Shown here piece by piece: positions 52,101 to 64,000 of a DNA stretch of 64,000 bases. The stretch's first letter is position 1, and each line of letters starts with the position of its first letter. This DNA is from Cyanoderma ruficeps. Lineage: Eukaryota; Chordata; Aves; Passeriformes; Timaliidae. Location of the stretch: NCBI GenBank assembly GCA_008694505.1, contig VZDJ01000219.1, positions 9,279,089-9,343,088 on the forward strand. Reading direction: 5' to 3'. The position numbers were made by a program, and so were the translations under genes. Under the pieces are notes generated by a model that saw only the letters and a program-made list of their open reading frames with translations, had not been told where the DNA came from and ran no database searches.

Positions 52101-54300
52101 TACGCTGCCCGGCTGTGGGAAAGGGGGTCGCCTGGCACAAGAGCCCCACTGGTGTTTGCAGGGGCACTGTGCCAGCAGCGGTGACATGCACACTGCCAAG
52201 CAATACCGGCGATTGCAGTTCAGCTACGGAAATGTCACTTCTTCTGTCCCCCCCCGCTGTGGTTTCCTGGTAAATGCCGGGTGCAGGACACCCCACTGCC
52301 TCCCGGTCCTGCCACCAGCCACCTCCTCCTGCACCAAATCACCCCCTCCCTGCTGATGGCTGGGAAATCTCCATCCCTGACTCTCTGCAAAAGTCGAAGG
52401 AGGGAAGAATGGCCGGACCTTGGTCCCCCAGGACCTGCTTAAGGAGGGAGGTGCTGGCCAAGGCTCTACAATGAGCACCCATGGGGCAGGACCCGAGCTG
52501 CCACGATGAGATTTCCCCCCCAGTCTTCTCTTCGCATGCTGCAGACACGGATGAGATGCAGGCTGGGTGTCTCCAGGATGCTCCTGGCAGGCTGTGTGTT
52601 TCCTGCAGTGCCCCGAGGCCCTTTCCTTCCCTGCCTCACCCACGTGTCACCCAGCTCCTTTGCCACCACCCTTTGCCCAGCCAGCACAGAGGCTACAGCA
52701 GGGCTGGAGGGGCTGCTGGGGCTTCCCAGGAGCCACGGGCAGTGGTGTCTGACACCAGAGCAGATAAACCCACGGGCCCCTGGAGATGCTGAAGGCTGCT
52801 GCTGTGTAACCTTTCAGGCATCCCAGCCCTGGTGGTACCCACTGGCTTGAGCATCTCTCTGGGGCTGCAAGGCAGCTGAGCTGCTCAGCCCTGCCTGTCC
52901 TGGGCAGCAGGAGCCCCAGGCTGGGTGTGACATCCTGGATGGCTGGCATGCAGCCACAGGGCTGTGCTCCCCTGGAGGAGCCTGGCAGAGTGAGACCCTC
53001 ACGGCCTCCTCTCTGGCTGCTCCTTCCTGCCCTTTTTCCCCCCTCAGGGCAATGTTCCCTTGGGCAGGCATTGGTATCTGGAGACCTCGCTCATGTGAGA
53101 TGGCGTGGGTGACAAGCACGGCTTTGTTCCCCCTGTGCTGCAGTGAGGGACAACAGCCCTGCTCTCCTCCCGGTGCCCCTGGCTGTGCCATGGTGTGCTG
53201 AGCCCCCCTGCCCCAGAGGTGCTCACAGTGCCCAGCAGCTCACAGGGTCTCTAGATATGGGGTTGCCCCATAGAGCCAGGACAAGGCTGCCTTGTGGTTA
53301 GAGTGTCCATCTATGCTTTAGATGCTCTGGATTCTTCCTTGCTTTCCTCCTGCATGGCTCCTGCTCCCTTCCTCTGCTCCTTGCGAGATGAAAGCCAGAG
53401 GATGGGCTGAGCCACAGCCTGAGAGTTTTTTATCACAAAATACTGTGAGCAGATTCAACCTGAGTGCTACCTACTAAATAAAATCAAAGTTAGCTCTTCA
53501 TGCCAAAACACCTCTCCCGACCTCTCCTCAGAGCCCAGACTTGGCCCTCTTCTCCCAGGATGCTGATGACCAACCAGGTGACCCCATCACTTCCTCCATG
53601 GCCTCCCCTTGCCAGGAGCAGCCATGCAGAACAGCCGTGCTGGTGCCCAAGGACACTCATGTGCCTTAGTGGCCCCAAGGAGCCTCAGCTGGGACCCCCC
53701 TCCACACAGCCCTGTGCCCTCATTTAAGCCCAGCCCTGGATTTAGCCCTGCCCCTGCTTGCACTCTGCTGCTCAGCCCCTGTGAGCTGCACCCCAGGAAT
53801 GCCCAGATACCAGGGAAGTGCAAGAAGCCTCAGGATTTTGCGTCGGGAAGTTACATCTGGACATGCTGCTGCAAACATCCCATGGAGCTGGGTCTGTGCT
53901 CCTCTGCCTTGCTGCTGCAGTCCATTTAGGGACCTGTTCACCTCCCTCTGTGTTCCCCAGGGGCAGCTGGGGTCAGTCACAGCTGTAGGTGCATGCACCC
54001 CTAAACCCCAACCCAGCCTTGTTGCTGCTCCTCTCTGCCTGAATTTCCTCCAAAACCAGCTCCATGGACTGAGATGTGGGTCCTGGTGCGAGGAGCAGGG
54101 ACAGAGGGAAAGCGTTCCCCTTTCCACCTGCCCAGGGAACTCAGAAAAGTGAATTAAACTCCCTCAATAATGCCTCTGAGCCTATTAGCATTGCAGGCTG
54201 TGTGTATGATTTGGAAGGCGTTGTGGGAAAAATATTTCTGCATAGATTTCCCATTGTGCAGCCTGGCGCGGTGGTCAGCGGGGGGAGGGCCGGGGTGCTC
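52101..54300. other. Intergenic spacer between ANXA6 and the SLC7A gene
   Basis: About 2.2 kb between head-to-head promoters. No exon or repeat family recognised. Confidence 0.5.
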
Positions 54301-54390
54301 CCAAAAGGGATTTAAGGGGAGAGCGTCAGGGGGGCTTGCCTGGTGCTCGTTGTCCCCACCAGCTCGCTGCTGGAGCAAAGGATGGCTGGG
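54300..54390 (+). promoter_or_regulatory. Candidate promoter and first exon of the SLC7A gene
   Basis: A TATA-like GGGATTTAAGG (54308-54318) precedes sequence that ends ATGGCTGGG and a good donor GTGAGTG (54391). Joined to the coding exon at 55515 this would add MAG in frame ahead of MPCWG. This is inference; other first exons are possible. Confidence 0.35.
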
Positions 54391-55514
54391 GTGAGTGATT
54401 TGTTTGCAGGAGAAGGGAAAATCAGCGGGGTGAGGTGCCCTGGGCGGGGCTGGGGTTGTGCAGCGGGTGGGCGCTGCTCGGGGGGCAGGAGGGCGGTGGC
54501 TCCTCACCCCCAGGGCACAGCGTTTGTCCTGGACAGTGGAGCTCCCTGTTCCACCAGGAGCACCTCATCCTGCGGGTCTGGGTGCCAGGCAGGGTTGTCC
54601 CTGTCCCCTCCAGTTCCATGACACAGCAGGGATCATATGTCCCCTGTGCCACAGGGATGTGCCACTGGACAGGGTTTCCAGCCAGCTCTTGTATATTTGA
54701 GTGGCAGATTACGGCGTTTGGAATGTGTGGCATGGCTTTTGCTTTGCTGTGGGCTAATCTGGAGGTCCTGGCAGCACCAGGCAGGTTCCCCAGTCCTGAA
54801 GCTCCTGGGAAAGGATGTGCAGGATGGGGGAAAACACACGAATCCCAGGCATGCCATACCAAGCACGCCTTCCCCCAAGCACAGATGTCACACAATTTGG
54901 GGTTTCTGCCACACTGACATCCCCATTGGTGTTCCCAGCAAGCCAAAGCATTACTGCACAGGCTGATGGCCCAGGGGATCCAGTCTCCACCTGAGCTGTA
55001 CCACTGACCCACAGTTACAGCTTCTCCAGCTGAGCCGGTGGGTCCTTCCTGGTGCACTTCAAGGCAATTTCCAGGAGCAGAGCATCTCCCATCCTTCCTT
55101 TTCTGGCATGGGTTCTGCATTTTACATAGTTTCAATGTCAAAGCTGGGATAATCCTGCCTGTGTGTCCCTGCTGGGGCGGCTGCTGGAGCAACAGGACTT
55201 TCTGAGCTGGTAGGGAGACAAACACGTGTCCTTGTCCCTTCTCACAAATTGGGCAGAGACAAACAAGCCCCAGTCATGCATAGCTCCACCTGTCACTGGG
55301 GTTGAGACAGCAGCACAGCTGCTTGAGCCCCTTCTTGCTCCAAATTTTTCTGGCAGAGACAGAGAACAGGCAGCACCCAACAAGTCCAGTAGCACTGTGT
55401 GGATGGTGGGAGCTGCAAGCAAACCACTGAGGCTGGGTTCGTGTCACAATCCCAGGGTGATCAGTGCCCACGGGGGAGCAGTGTCCTCACTCCTGCTGCT
55501 TTTCTCCCCCGCAG

Positions 55515-58500
55515 ATGCCGTGCTGGGGCCACCTACGCTCTGTTCCCAAGCTGCTCTCCCGCAGAAAACGAGTCCCAGGCAGCTCAGAGGGCTCCAGCCT
55601 CCGCCGCTGCCTCTCCACCGTGGATCTGGTTGCCTTGGGAGTGGGCAGCACGCTGGGGGCTGGTGTCTACGTCCTGGCAGGGGAGGTGGCCAAGACCAGC
55701 TCTGGCCCCAGCATCGTTGTCTCTTTCCTGATTGCAGCAGTGGTGTCGGCCCTGGCAGGGCTGTGCTACGCCGAGCTCGGGGCCCGTGTGCCCCTGGCTG
55801 GCTCTGCCTATCTCTACAGCTACGCGACAGTGGGTGAGCTCTGGGCCTTCCTCGCTGGGTGGAACCTGCTGCTGTCCTACATCATTGGTATGAGGTCCTC
55901 TTCATCCCTCCCACCGCTGTGTTGGTGGCTTTGCTGGGTGTCCTTTGAGACCTCCCAGGACCACCAGGACACAGCCATCATCTCTCCCCAGGTACAGCCA
56001 GTGTTGCCCGGGCCTGGAGTGCTACCTTTGACCAGCTCCTCGGCAAGAAGATGGGGAGGTTTTTGGGTGCTCATGCAGCCATGAGCTCTGTGGGGCTGGC
56101 AGAGCACCCAGATGCCTTTGCCACTGGCCTGGTGTTCCTGCTGGCAGGTAGGATGTCACCCCCTGTGCCACCCTCCATCACCCTCCACCGTGGGCTCTTC
56201 AGGATGGGGCTGACCCCTCAGAGGCTTTGCTATTTCCCTGGGCAAAGAATGGGAAATCGAATCTGGGGAAATCTGCAATTTGTCCTGAATTTACCACTTC
56301 CCCCCTTTTCCACCTTCCCCACTAATGTCTACCCTGGTGTCATCCAGGGGGCTCATCCAGTTTTGATTTTTTATTCTCCAGGGCTTCTTTCTTTTGGAGT
56401 GAAGGAGTCCACCATGGTCAACAAAGCCTTCACAGCTCTCAATGTTCTTGTCCTGCTCTTTGTCACAGTGAGTGGCTTCATCAAAGGTGACACAAGCAAC
56501 TGGAAGCTCAGGGAGGATGACCTGCCACAGGCAGTTGCCCACGAGGCCGGGTATGAGGGGCTTCCCTCTCCCTGTGCTACCTTCAGAGTGGGGTGGGGAG
56601 TCAACCCCCAAGTGCTTTATCCCAGGAGATACCATTTCTCCATGTCTCAGGCAATGTGTCAAAGAGACAAACTCCTAAGCCCTGCTGGGTTGATGCTGCA
56701 GGTTGAGTGGGTTGGGTGGACTGTTCAGCTTGACCCCATCCTGGGATCCCGTTGCACTGACCCCTCTGCACTGCCTGACTCTTCTTCCTCCTCCCAGGAA
56801 CCAGTCCATGGCTGACAACATGACCGGTGCCTTTGGGGTGGGAGGCTTCATGCCCTATGGTTTCACTGGGACCTTGGCTGGAGCCTCTACCTGTTTCTAT
56901 GCTTTTGTTGGATTTGACTGCATTGCTACCACAGGTAAGTGAGCTGGGGGTGCTGCTGGTGGGACCCTCCCTGCAGGCTGGGGGGCTGTGGCAGTGACTG
57001 TCCCCACAGCTCCAGGAACTAGTGTAAGGCTGGGAAATGGGCACATTCCCAGCTCTGTGCTGCAACCACTCTCTCCTGCCCTTTCTAAAAGTCCACATGG
57101 AATGTCTGGGCTAATCCTGAAGCAGAGACCTTCTCTATCGCAATATCCCTGGGGCCCAGAACGTCTAGTGGTCCTTGCTAGAAGGTCTCTGTCCTCTCTT
57201 GGGGGAATACAGGATCTGCTCTCCAGCCTGAGCTGGGCTCTTAGCATGCTATGCACATTAAATGGGCATCTGTTCCTACAGCTGAGCTTGTCCTCCCCAG
57301 GGGAAGAAGTGAGGGACCCGCAGAGATCCATCCCCATGGGCATCATTCTCTCTCTCCTCATCTGCTTCCTGGCCTACTTTGGGGTGTCTGCTGCCCTCAC
57401 TCTGATGATGCCCTACTACCTGCTAGACACCCTGAGCCCACTGCCAGTGGCTTTTGAGTACATTGGCTGGAGCAGTGCAAAGTACGCCGTGGCTGTGGGG
57501 TCACTGTGTGCCCTGACCACCAGGTGAGGGGCGTTCTCTGATGGCGGTTCTGGGGTTCAGAGCAAGGTACTGGAGCTGTAACACGTCCAGGAGACATCCC
57601 CAACCCCTTCCTCCTGAATTCCTCCTTGCCTTTCCTGCTTGACCAAAATCCCTTCCACACAAACCCTGGTGTTGCCACCCTGGCCCTTCCTGTAGAGCAG
57701 CCAAACCCTTTGGCATGCCACTGAAGGAAGTGGTCAGGTGGCAGCGTGTCCACAAGAGCTCTGGCATGCACAGGTGGCTGCAGACATCTGTTCTCTGATG
57801 TTGTCCCTCATCTGCTGGTGAGGAAGGTGATGGTCTTGTTAGATGGACTTGGGAAGGCTATGGGCCATGCAGATGAATGGGAGCTCCCTTGGAGAGGCAA
57901 AAGGCAGGATGGCACCTCCCGGATTCCTCCCCTCTTCTCCCCCATCTCCTCCCCTCTCTCATGCAGCCTCCTGGGCTCCATGTTCCCCATGCCACGGATC
58001 CTGTATGCAATGGCTCGAGATGGGCTCCTCTTCAAACCTCTGGCCAAAGTCAGTCGCCGGCAGTGCCCGGTGGTGGCGACTCTGGTGTCTGGGGGAGTGG
58101 CAGGTGGGTGAGTGTTTGGGTGACCCTTAACTGTGAGCAGGGCTTGGTGGGTGTCCTTTTCCCTCTAGCTTGACTGCAGCTGTTTGAGCAATGTCTGTTC
58201 ATTCAGAGACAGATCTCCTCACGGTGGGTGAGGACCATCTGGCCTCAGTGGTGTCCCAGACACTGGTTCAGCCTCTCTGCACTGCTGGGCAGGAGGTGAC
58301 AGGATGCTTTGTGCTACTGACCAAAGCATCACCAGTTCATTGAGGTTCTGTTTTAGTGGGTGTCAGGGGGACATGGGGTGGCCAGGAGAGTATGACTGAG
58401 GTGGGCACAGCAGCACTGCCAGCTCTGCTCAGAGGCTGAAAGGGCTTCTCTTCCCCACAGCTCTCCTGGCCCTTCTCTTTGACCTGAAGGCCCTGGTCGA

Positions 58501-60439
58501 CACCATGTCCATTGGCACCCTGCTGGCCTACTCGATGGTGGCTGGCTGTGTGCTGCTGCTCAGGTGAGACTGCAGGGGACAGGGGACAGGGCCCACCCAG
58601 CTTCTGATGTGGGCCATGCCTGGGACAAGGCTCTGGCCTGGGTGCACTGCAGGTGCAGGTTTATGTGCATTGACATCCAATGTCTGCTCCTCAGGTATCG
58701 GCCTGAGCCCAGCCCTTGGGACACTCCTGCAGGGAAGGTCCCAGCTGTGCAGCTCCGGTGGCACCACCTGGCCCAGCCACCCCCCCATCCCACCCCTCTC
58801 TCCTCTGCTGTGGTGGTCTGGGCTCTGACAGCTGTAGGTACGTCGGGGAGGGATGGATGGGCTCTACAGGGAGCTGGCCTGGGGGGACCCATGGGGGACA
58901 TCCCTGCTGTAGCAAGGCCTGGCAGGTTCCTGCCCAGTGAAAACCACCCAGCAGCAGATGCAGGCTCCTTCCTGCCCTCACCCCACTGCCACACAGCTGG
59001 CTGCCCCAAAGGGACCTCGGGAAACCTCCTGCTCCCTCTGCTTCCCAGGCTGGAGAGAAAAGCTAAACCCACCATGAGAAGCCACCCAGCCATGTCTCCT
59101 GATTGTCATTTGTCCCACCATGGCAGCCTGGGAGAGGGATGGGCCCAGCCCAGGGAAGCTGCCCTGACACTGTGGTCCCTCTGCAGCTGCCCTGGCCTGT
59201 GCCCTGAGCTGGGTGAGCACTGCTGGGCTGCCCTGCCTGCAGGCTGGGGGTGCCTGGTGCATCACAGCTCTGGCCCTGCCTCTCCTGGGGATCCTGGCAG
59301 CAGCTCTTCTCATCTGGAGGCAGCCTCAGAGCCAGGACAAAGCATCCTTCATGGTGAGCACCCAGCCCAACCCTTGGGATGTACCCGGGAGGAAGGACCT
59401 GGGGCACAGAGAGCAGAAAAGTGCTGCAGCCCTGTGGGGAAAAGGTGCCAGTTGGGGGTGTTGCCTCAGCCTTTTGCTGCATCCACATTAATAAGGTACT
59501 GCTGGAAGCAGCATGTAGCTTGTAGGGTCCATAGGGACCATGAGGGTTCTTCCCCCCATGACCTGAGGGCTGAAGGGGCATCTCCCAGCCCAGCCCCGTG
59601 CCTGCTGAGGAACCAGAGCTGCTCTTCAGGAAAAAGATACCTGGCCTTAACACCTTGGCTTAGTTTTATGAGTGCTTTGCTGCCTCTCACCTCAAATCCA
59701 GCAGCACCTCCTGCAACAGTGCCAGGACCTGCCAATCAAAACACCCTCCACAAGCATCCCTCTCCAGCACAGGCTGCAGTCCCAGCTTGGATCTCTGAGC
59801 CTCACAGCCAGCATGGGCTTCCCCTTGCCTGTGGACAACTAGCCGAAGCAGCAAAGAGCTGAATTTAGCTGTGGAATTCACCCTTGTGCTCCCTGCAGGT
59901 TCCCTGCCTGCCCTTCCTGCCTCTCCTCAGCATCTCCATCAACACTGTGCTGGTGGCCCGGCTCAGCGGGGCCGCCTGGCTGCGGTACCTGCTCTGGATG
60001 GCTGTGGGTAAGCACAGCCACTCACCAGCTCCCAGAGCTGGCACCAGCCCATTGGGGTGGAGCTCTGGAGGTTTGAGGGCCCGTGGCACTAATGCTGCTC
60101 TGAACGGTGGTGGGGAGGGAGGATGTGCTGACCTTTGCTGTCCAGCAGTGGTGGGAGCACCCTGTCCTCTGATATGTGGCCCAAAGGAAGGGGCGAGCAC
60201 TTGGTGGCTGGGAGGGGAAGGAAGAGAAACAGTCCATTCACACCCTCTTCTGCCCTTTCCCAGGTTTCCTCATTTACTTTGGCTATGGGATCTGGCACAG
60301 CACTGAGAGCCACTGGCCCGAAGGGACAGGTCCCCAGGAGCTGCTGGGAAGCAGAGCCAGGGAGGTGGCCCTGGAGCCCTGTGGGACTGCCCTGTGCCCA
60401 TCGGCTCCAGGGCAATCAAAGGGGGTGGCCAGTTCCTGA
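55515..60439 (+). CDS. Cationic amino acid transporter, SLC7A/CAT subfamily
   Basis: CAT proteins carry arginine, lysine and ornithine across the plasma membrane. Eleven exons: 55515-55887, 55992-56147, 56382-56550, 56798-56934, 57301-57523, 57967-58103, 58461-58563, 58695-58837, 59187-59353, 59899-60007, 60264-60439. All junctions are GT-AG and in phase; 1893 nt encode 630 aa, the CAT size. Transmembrane segments follow the CAT order: [30 protein letters not shown] (Glu87 at the substrate-critical position), [89 protein letters not shown], and [11 protein letters not shown]-glycosylation sequons NQS and NMT lie in an outer loop. Compared with CAT1 the loop after RYRPEP is about 40 residues shorter. 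The loop [13 protein letters not shown] resembles the low-affinity CAT2A type rather than CAT1. The paralogue (SLC7A1/2/3 or another) is not settled, so no symbol is given. Confidence 0.93.
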
Positions 60440-60620
60440 GTGCCTGGCTCCCTCCATCCTGTGCCCAGGGGGTAAGGAAGCCCTTTGGGCCGTGGGTCCT
60501 GTCCCACAGAGGGGCCCAGCCCTTGCCAGAGCTGCAGGTGCTGCTTCCCCAAGCCTGGTGAGCCATCCTGAGCAACCCAAATCCTCAGAGGGAGCCCCTG
60601 CAGGAGTTCTGTTTGGAGAG

Positions 60621-60626
60621 GATAAA
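60621..60626 (+). terminator. Possible polyadenylation signal of the SLC7A gene
   Basis: GATAAA, a minor signal variant, 180 bases after the stop and followed by a GT/T-rich tract. No AATAAA was seen before the minus-strand CCDC69 end. Confidence 0.35.
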
Positions 60627-60901
60627 GCACACAAGTGTTTTTTGCTGCTGTTACTGGGCTGTGGCTTTGTTTCTTTTTTTTTTTTCCTTTCCCTGCAGCC
60701 CCCCACAGGCCCCCTTGCCCTTGCCCACCCTACTCCTTCAGGTGCTCACAATGGAATGGAGGCTTCTCATGCTGCCCTGACCCTCCATTTTGCCTGGGCA
60801 TCCAGCCTGAACTGACCTATCATTCCCCCCATGACTGCCAAGGTACTGCCTGCTCCAGGCTTTTTCCCTCTTCATAGTGTGCAAGTCCTTTTCTGCATTC
60901 A

Positions 60902-60907
60902 TTTATT
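60902..60907 (-). terminator. CCDC69: Possible polyadenylation signal of CCDC69
   Basis: AATAAA on the minus strand about 1.6 kb after the CCDC69 stop codon. No earlier canonical signal was found in between. Confidence 0.5.
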
Positions 60908-62483
60908 CCTCCTCCTCAGTTCCCAGTGTCCCCTTTCCCAGAGTCGGGCACATTGTTCCAAGTCCCACGCAGGATCTGCCTTTGGGGCACTGGGACATGG
61001 TACCAGGTGTCCAGAGCAGGATCCCAGACCCCACCAGCCTCATATCCCTTTGTCCAGAGATCCTGATCCCCTGGGCCATGACCAGGCAAGATTTGCTGAG
61101 GCATCCCCTGCTTTGGTGCTACAGCACCTGGGGGAGGCACAGATGATGTGTGGAACAGAGAGTGCCCTGGCAGGACACGGTTCTGACACAACAGGCTCCC
61201 CCATTCCCCCCTCTGGCCACCCCATGGAGGTGTGTGGGTAACAGCTGGACCCCACATCCACGTTGCCTTCCTGGCTGCCCTGCTCTGTTCCCGATAAGGG
61301 TCAGCACAAAGGACGGAAGTGGCTGTTGCCGTGGCCCTGATGCTGGGAGGGTCTGGGTCTGCCCTGAGCTGGGAGCCCATTGAATGAAGGAAAAGAGGGA
61401 AGGAGCAGGAGAATGGGGATCGGCCTTAAGGGCCTCATCTGGAGCTTCCTTGTTGAGTCTTTGTGGTGCCAGCTCCCACCCTTCCCCTTCTGCATGGGGT
61501 GTGGAACACACAGCCCCACTCTGGGACACTCCTGCACAGCCCCCAAACCACTGACATGGGATTCCTGAGGCTGCTGCTGCTTACAGATTTGTAATCCTTA
61601 CAGCCAGCAGCACACACACACCAACACAGGTACAGCCCTGGGGAGGGGACAGGCCTGTGACAGTCCCAGAGCAGTGACTCCCACCACACCCATGCACCCA
61701 GGGGAATGCTCGTGTGCATCCAGCCCTGACCCCCAGCCATGCTGGCAGCACCTTCCCTGATGGGGATGGATTGGCTGGAGCAGAGGGATGTGACCTGCCA
61801 AAGCCTGATACTCCCTGGGAAGATGCTCTGCTCCCTGAATGTGCAGCTCCAGCCTCAGTCCAGCTTTTGGGGGAGAAGGTGGGACTGGTGGTGCTGCTGA
61901 TGGGCAGCAAGTAGAGCGTGGGGTCTTTGTGGCAGTGAGCTGGGACATGCCTGAGCTGCAGGAGCAGTACCTGGCAGACATTTGCTGAAGGTGGAGGAGG
62001 TGATGGGAATAGGAGGGCATGGGTGGGAGCCTGCTGAGGTCAGCACCATGTCCCCAGTGCCCTCCTCATCCTCCTGGTGCTTGTCCCCATCCTTTCCTAG
62101 TGGCCTCCTCATCATCCTCATGCCCTGGGGCAGCACTGGTGCTGTTTATACTCAGAGCCAAGCGGTGGGTCAGATCTGGCCCAATGCAAGTCTGCGTGTT
62201 TTGGCTGCCCCCTTTCCCTCCCAGACAGCCCCTCACCACAGGAAGGGGTGCAGGGACTGCACGGGTGGGGGGCCAGAGTCCCTCTGCAGCCCCACTCGGG
62301 CTGGAAGATGCAGGCATAAGTGTCCCGTGAAATGCTCCATCACTCCGGTCCATGAGGCGCCCCGAGGGCTGGGCCAGCCCGGAGCCCTGCCCCGGCTGGG
62401 GGGCACTTGTGAGAGCAGCCCTGGGCTCACAGGGCCGCAGGGGAGCCCCGGCAGTCCCCCGGCAGCGCACGGTGCCGCCGGTG
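60908..62483 (-). other. CCDC69: Presumed 3' UTR of CCDC69
   Basis: No other gene is recognisable between the transporter and the CCDC69 stop. The interval is most simply a long CCDC69 3' UTR; the two genes are tail-to-tail. Confidence 0.5.
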
Positions 62484-63844
62484 CTACGTGGCGATGAGGG
62501 GCACCTCGCCGGCAGCCACGGGGAAGGGGGTGCCGTCCCCCGCGTTGAGCACACGGTACAGCAGCTCCTCCTTCTCCCGGCGAGCCTGATCCAGCAGCTG
62601 CGCCTCCTTCTCCAGCGCCCCGCGGGCGGCCTGGAGCTCCTCGGACAGCTGCCTGCGGGCAGAGGGCACGGGCTGCCGGAGCCGCCGGGCAAAGCGCCCG
62701 CCGGCCCCTCTGCTCCCCGCAAAGCCCCCGCTGGCACCACAGGCTGCCAGGTGTCCCCGCACTGCCACCTGTCCCCCGCATCGGAGATGCCACCCGTGCA
62801 CCGCGGGGGTGGGACCAGCACTTACCTCGCCATGACTAAGTGGTTCTGGATGCGAACTTGCAGGTCCTCGTTCTCCTGCTGGAGAGTTTTCACCTTCTCC
62901 TCCAGCAGAAGGTTCCTCTCCTCCTGGAAGGGCAAATGAGGGTGAGGAGAGAGCTGAGAAGCACTTCTGAGCCCCCTGCCACCCCATTTTGGGTGAAATG
63001 GTGGCCTGGGGGCATTGCTCCCACATCCTCTCCCCACGCCAAGAGAGGAAATGGGCTCTATCCACCTTTGCTCCAGCTGCAGTTTCTGGGCAGAATTTAG
63101 GTGGGTAGAGGAGCTGAAAAGAGGAAGGCCCACCCGTGACCCCCCTTTCAACCCACCACGGTCTCCAGGTGCAGCAGCTTCTTGCCCAGGCCGTGGATGT
63201 GCTCGTTCTTCATCTCAATGACGAAGTGCAGGCTCTCCAGCTCCTGCTCCCAGAAGGGGCTGGGGCTCCCGTGCTCCTGCAGGGCCATCACTCGTGTCCA
63301 AGGGACCACAACACCTCCCCAGGACAGGCTTTGTTCCCCCCTGGTTCCAGCCCCACCCTGCCAGGGTCCATCAGACCCTTGGCTTTGGGTCAGCACCCCA
63401 TAGCAGGTCCCCTCCCTCAGACCCCACCCTGCACCTGGATGTGCTTCTTGTAGTCTGTTCTCAGGAGTGACTCCTCCACCCGCTTCATCCTCTCCTGGAA
63501 GGATTTCAGCTGGGAATTCAGTGCCTGAATTGTCTCCTAGGAGAAGCAGGGAAGAAGCAGAATGAGAGGTATCTGGGATTTCTTTCTGAGCCTGGGGGCT
63601 GCTGGGCTGCGGTGCCCAAATAATGCCAGGGCTGGAGGAGCTGGCATGGTCCATGGGTTCACCAGGAACTGAGGTGGCCACTGAAGAACGTGGGGCACCA
63701 TGGCAGAACCAGCAGATGGTCCTCAAGCCCTCCACAAGCCCCACTTCCCCAGGGATTTCTCTGCTGGTACCTGTAAGGCTGCCTCAGACCTGTGATGGGA
63801 CTCTGTCAGCAGCAGCTTCTCCTGCTCATGTGCTCCCTGGAGCT
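62484..63844 (-). CDS. CCDC69: Coiled-coil domain-containing protein 69, C-terminal exons
   Basis: CCDC69 is a coiled-coil protein implicated in organising the central spindle during cytokinesis. Five 3' exons are seen on the minus strand: 63771-63844, 63435-63536, 63157-63276, 62826-62923, 62484-62652 (stop TAG). Phases close. Diagnostic blocks are QERMKRVEESLLRTDYKKHI, FWEQELESLHFVIEMKNE and LQQENEDLQVR, followed by KEELLYRVLNAGDG near the end, all close to human CCDC69. The C-terminus PLIAT aligns with human FLAT. The N-terminal half is beyond the right edge. Confidence 0.95.
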
Positions 63845-64000
63845 CTGTGGGGGAACATGAGATGAGTGCCACCAGCCAGTATGGGGACATTGGGGCAGCA
63901 GGCCCCACCTGAGCCCCACAGTGCTGGAGAGCAGGGAGCAGCATCCCAATGGCCCCACAGGCAGCCAAAGGGACTCTGGCAGTAGCAGGAAGAGGGGAGG

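Noticed and set aside
58564..59862. 432-codon plus-strand open frame
   Set aside because: It starts inside an intron just after the exon 7 donor and runs through exon 8 and several introns of the SLC7A gene; only the exon 8 portion is real coding.

Overview
The window is nuclear DNA of a bird, probably a songbird. The protein-coding genes are spliced, with short introns and GC-rich CpG-island promoters. The interspersed repeats are CR1 LINE pieces and LTRs that resemble passerine endogenous retroviruses. Coding exons can be read with exact frame closure and match a well-known vertebrate synteny block (human 5q33.1): DCTN4 - SMIM3 - GPX3 - TNIP1 - ANXA6 - CCDC69. No IRGM or ZNF300 genes, which sit between SMIM3 and GPX3 in humans, can be recognised here.

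Layout. DCTN4 (minus, 1086-3147, only the first three coding exons) and SMIM3 (plus, CDS 5683-5862) are divergent from neighbouring GC-rich promoters with a CR1 fragment between them. After a gene-poor stretch comes GPX3 (plus, from 11413), a secreted selenoprotein with an in-frame TGA at codon 73 and a form II SECIS hairpin in the 3' UTR; its C-terminal coding end is lost in an assembly gap (13528-13623). TNIP1 (minus, coding 15254-22931, promoter near 29.5 kb) is tail-to-tail with GPX3. Its first intron carries a CR1 piece and an ERV LTR, and its promoter has kappaB motifs and an apparent divergent TATA promoter. A 5-kb gene-free stretch is followed by ANXA6 (minus, 25 coding exons, 671 aa, 35990-49494) with promoter near 52 kb. 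ANXA6 contains a CR1, a solo-type LTR and a conserved 18-nt microexon.

The least expected gene is an intact 11-exon cationic amino acid transporter of the SLC7A/CAT subfamily (plus, 55515-60439, 630 aa), lying between ANXA6 and CCDC69, where mammals have no such gene as far as I know. CCDC69 (minus, 3' exons only, 62484-63844) closes the window, tail-to-tail with the transporter.

The genes are independent transcription units, not an operon. Recurrent themes are redox defence (GPX3), restraint of NF-kB signalling (TNIP1), membrane and calcium biology (ANXA6, SMIM3, transporter) and cytoskeleton (DCTN4, CCDC69). No CRISPR, tRNA or rRNA was seen.
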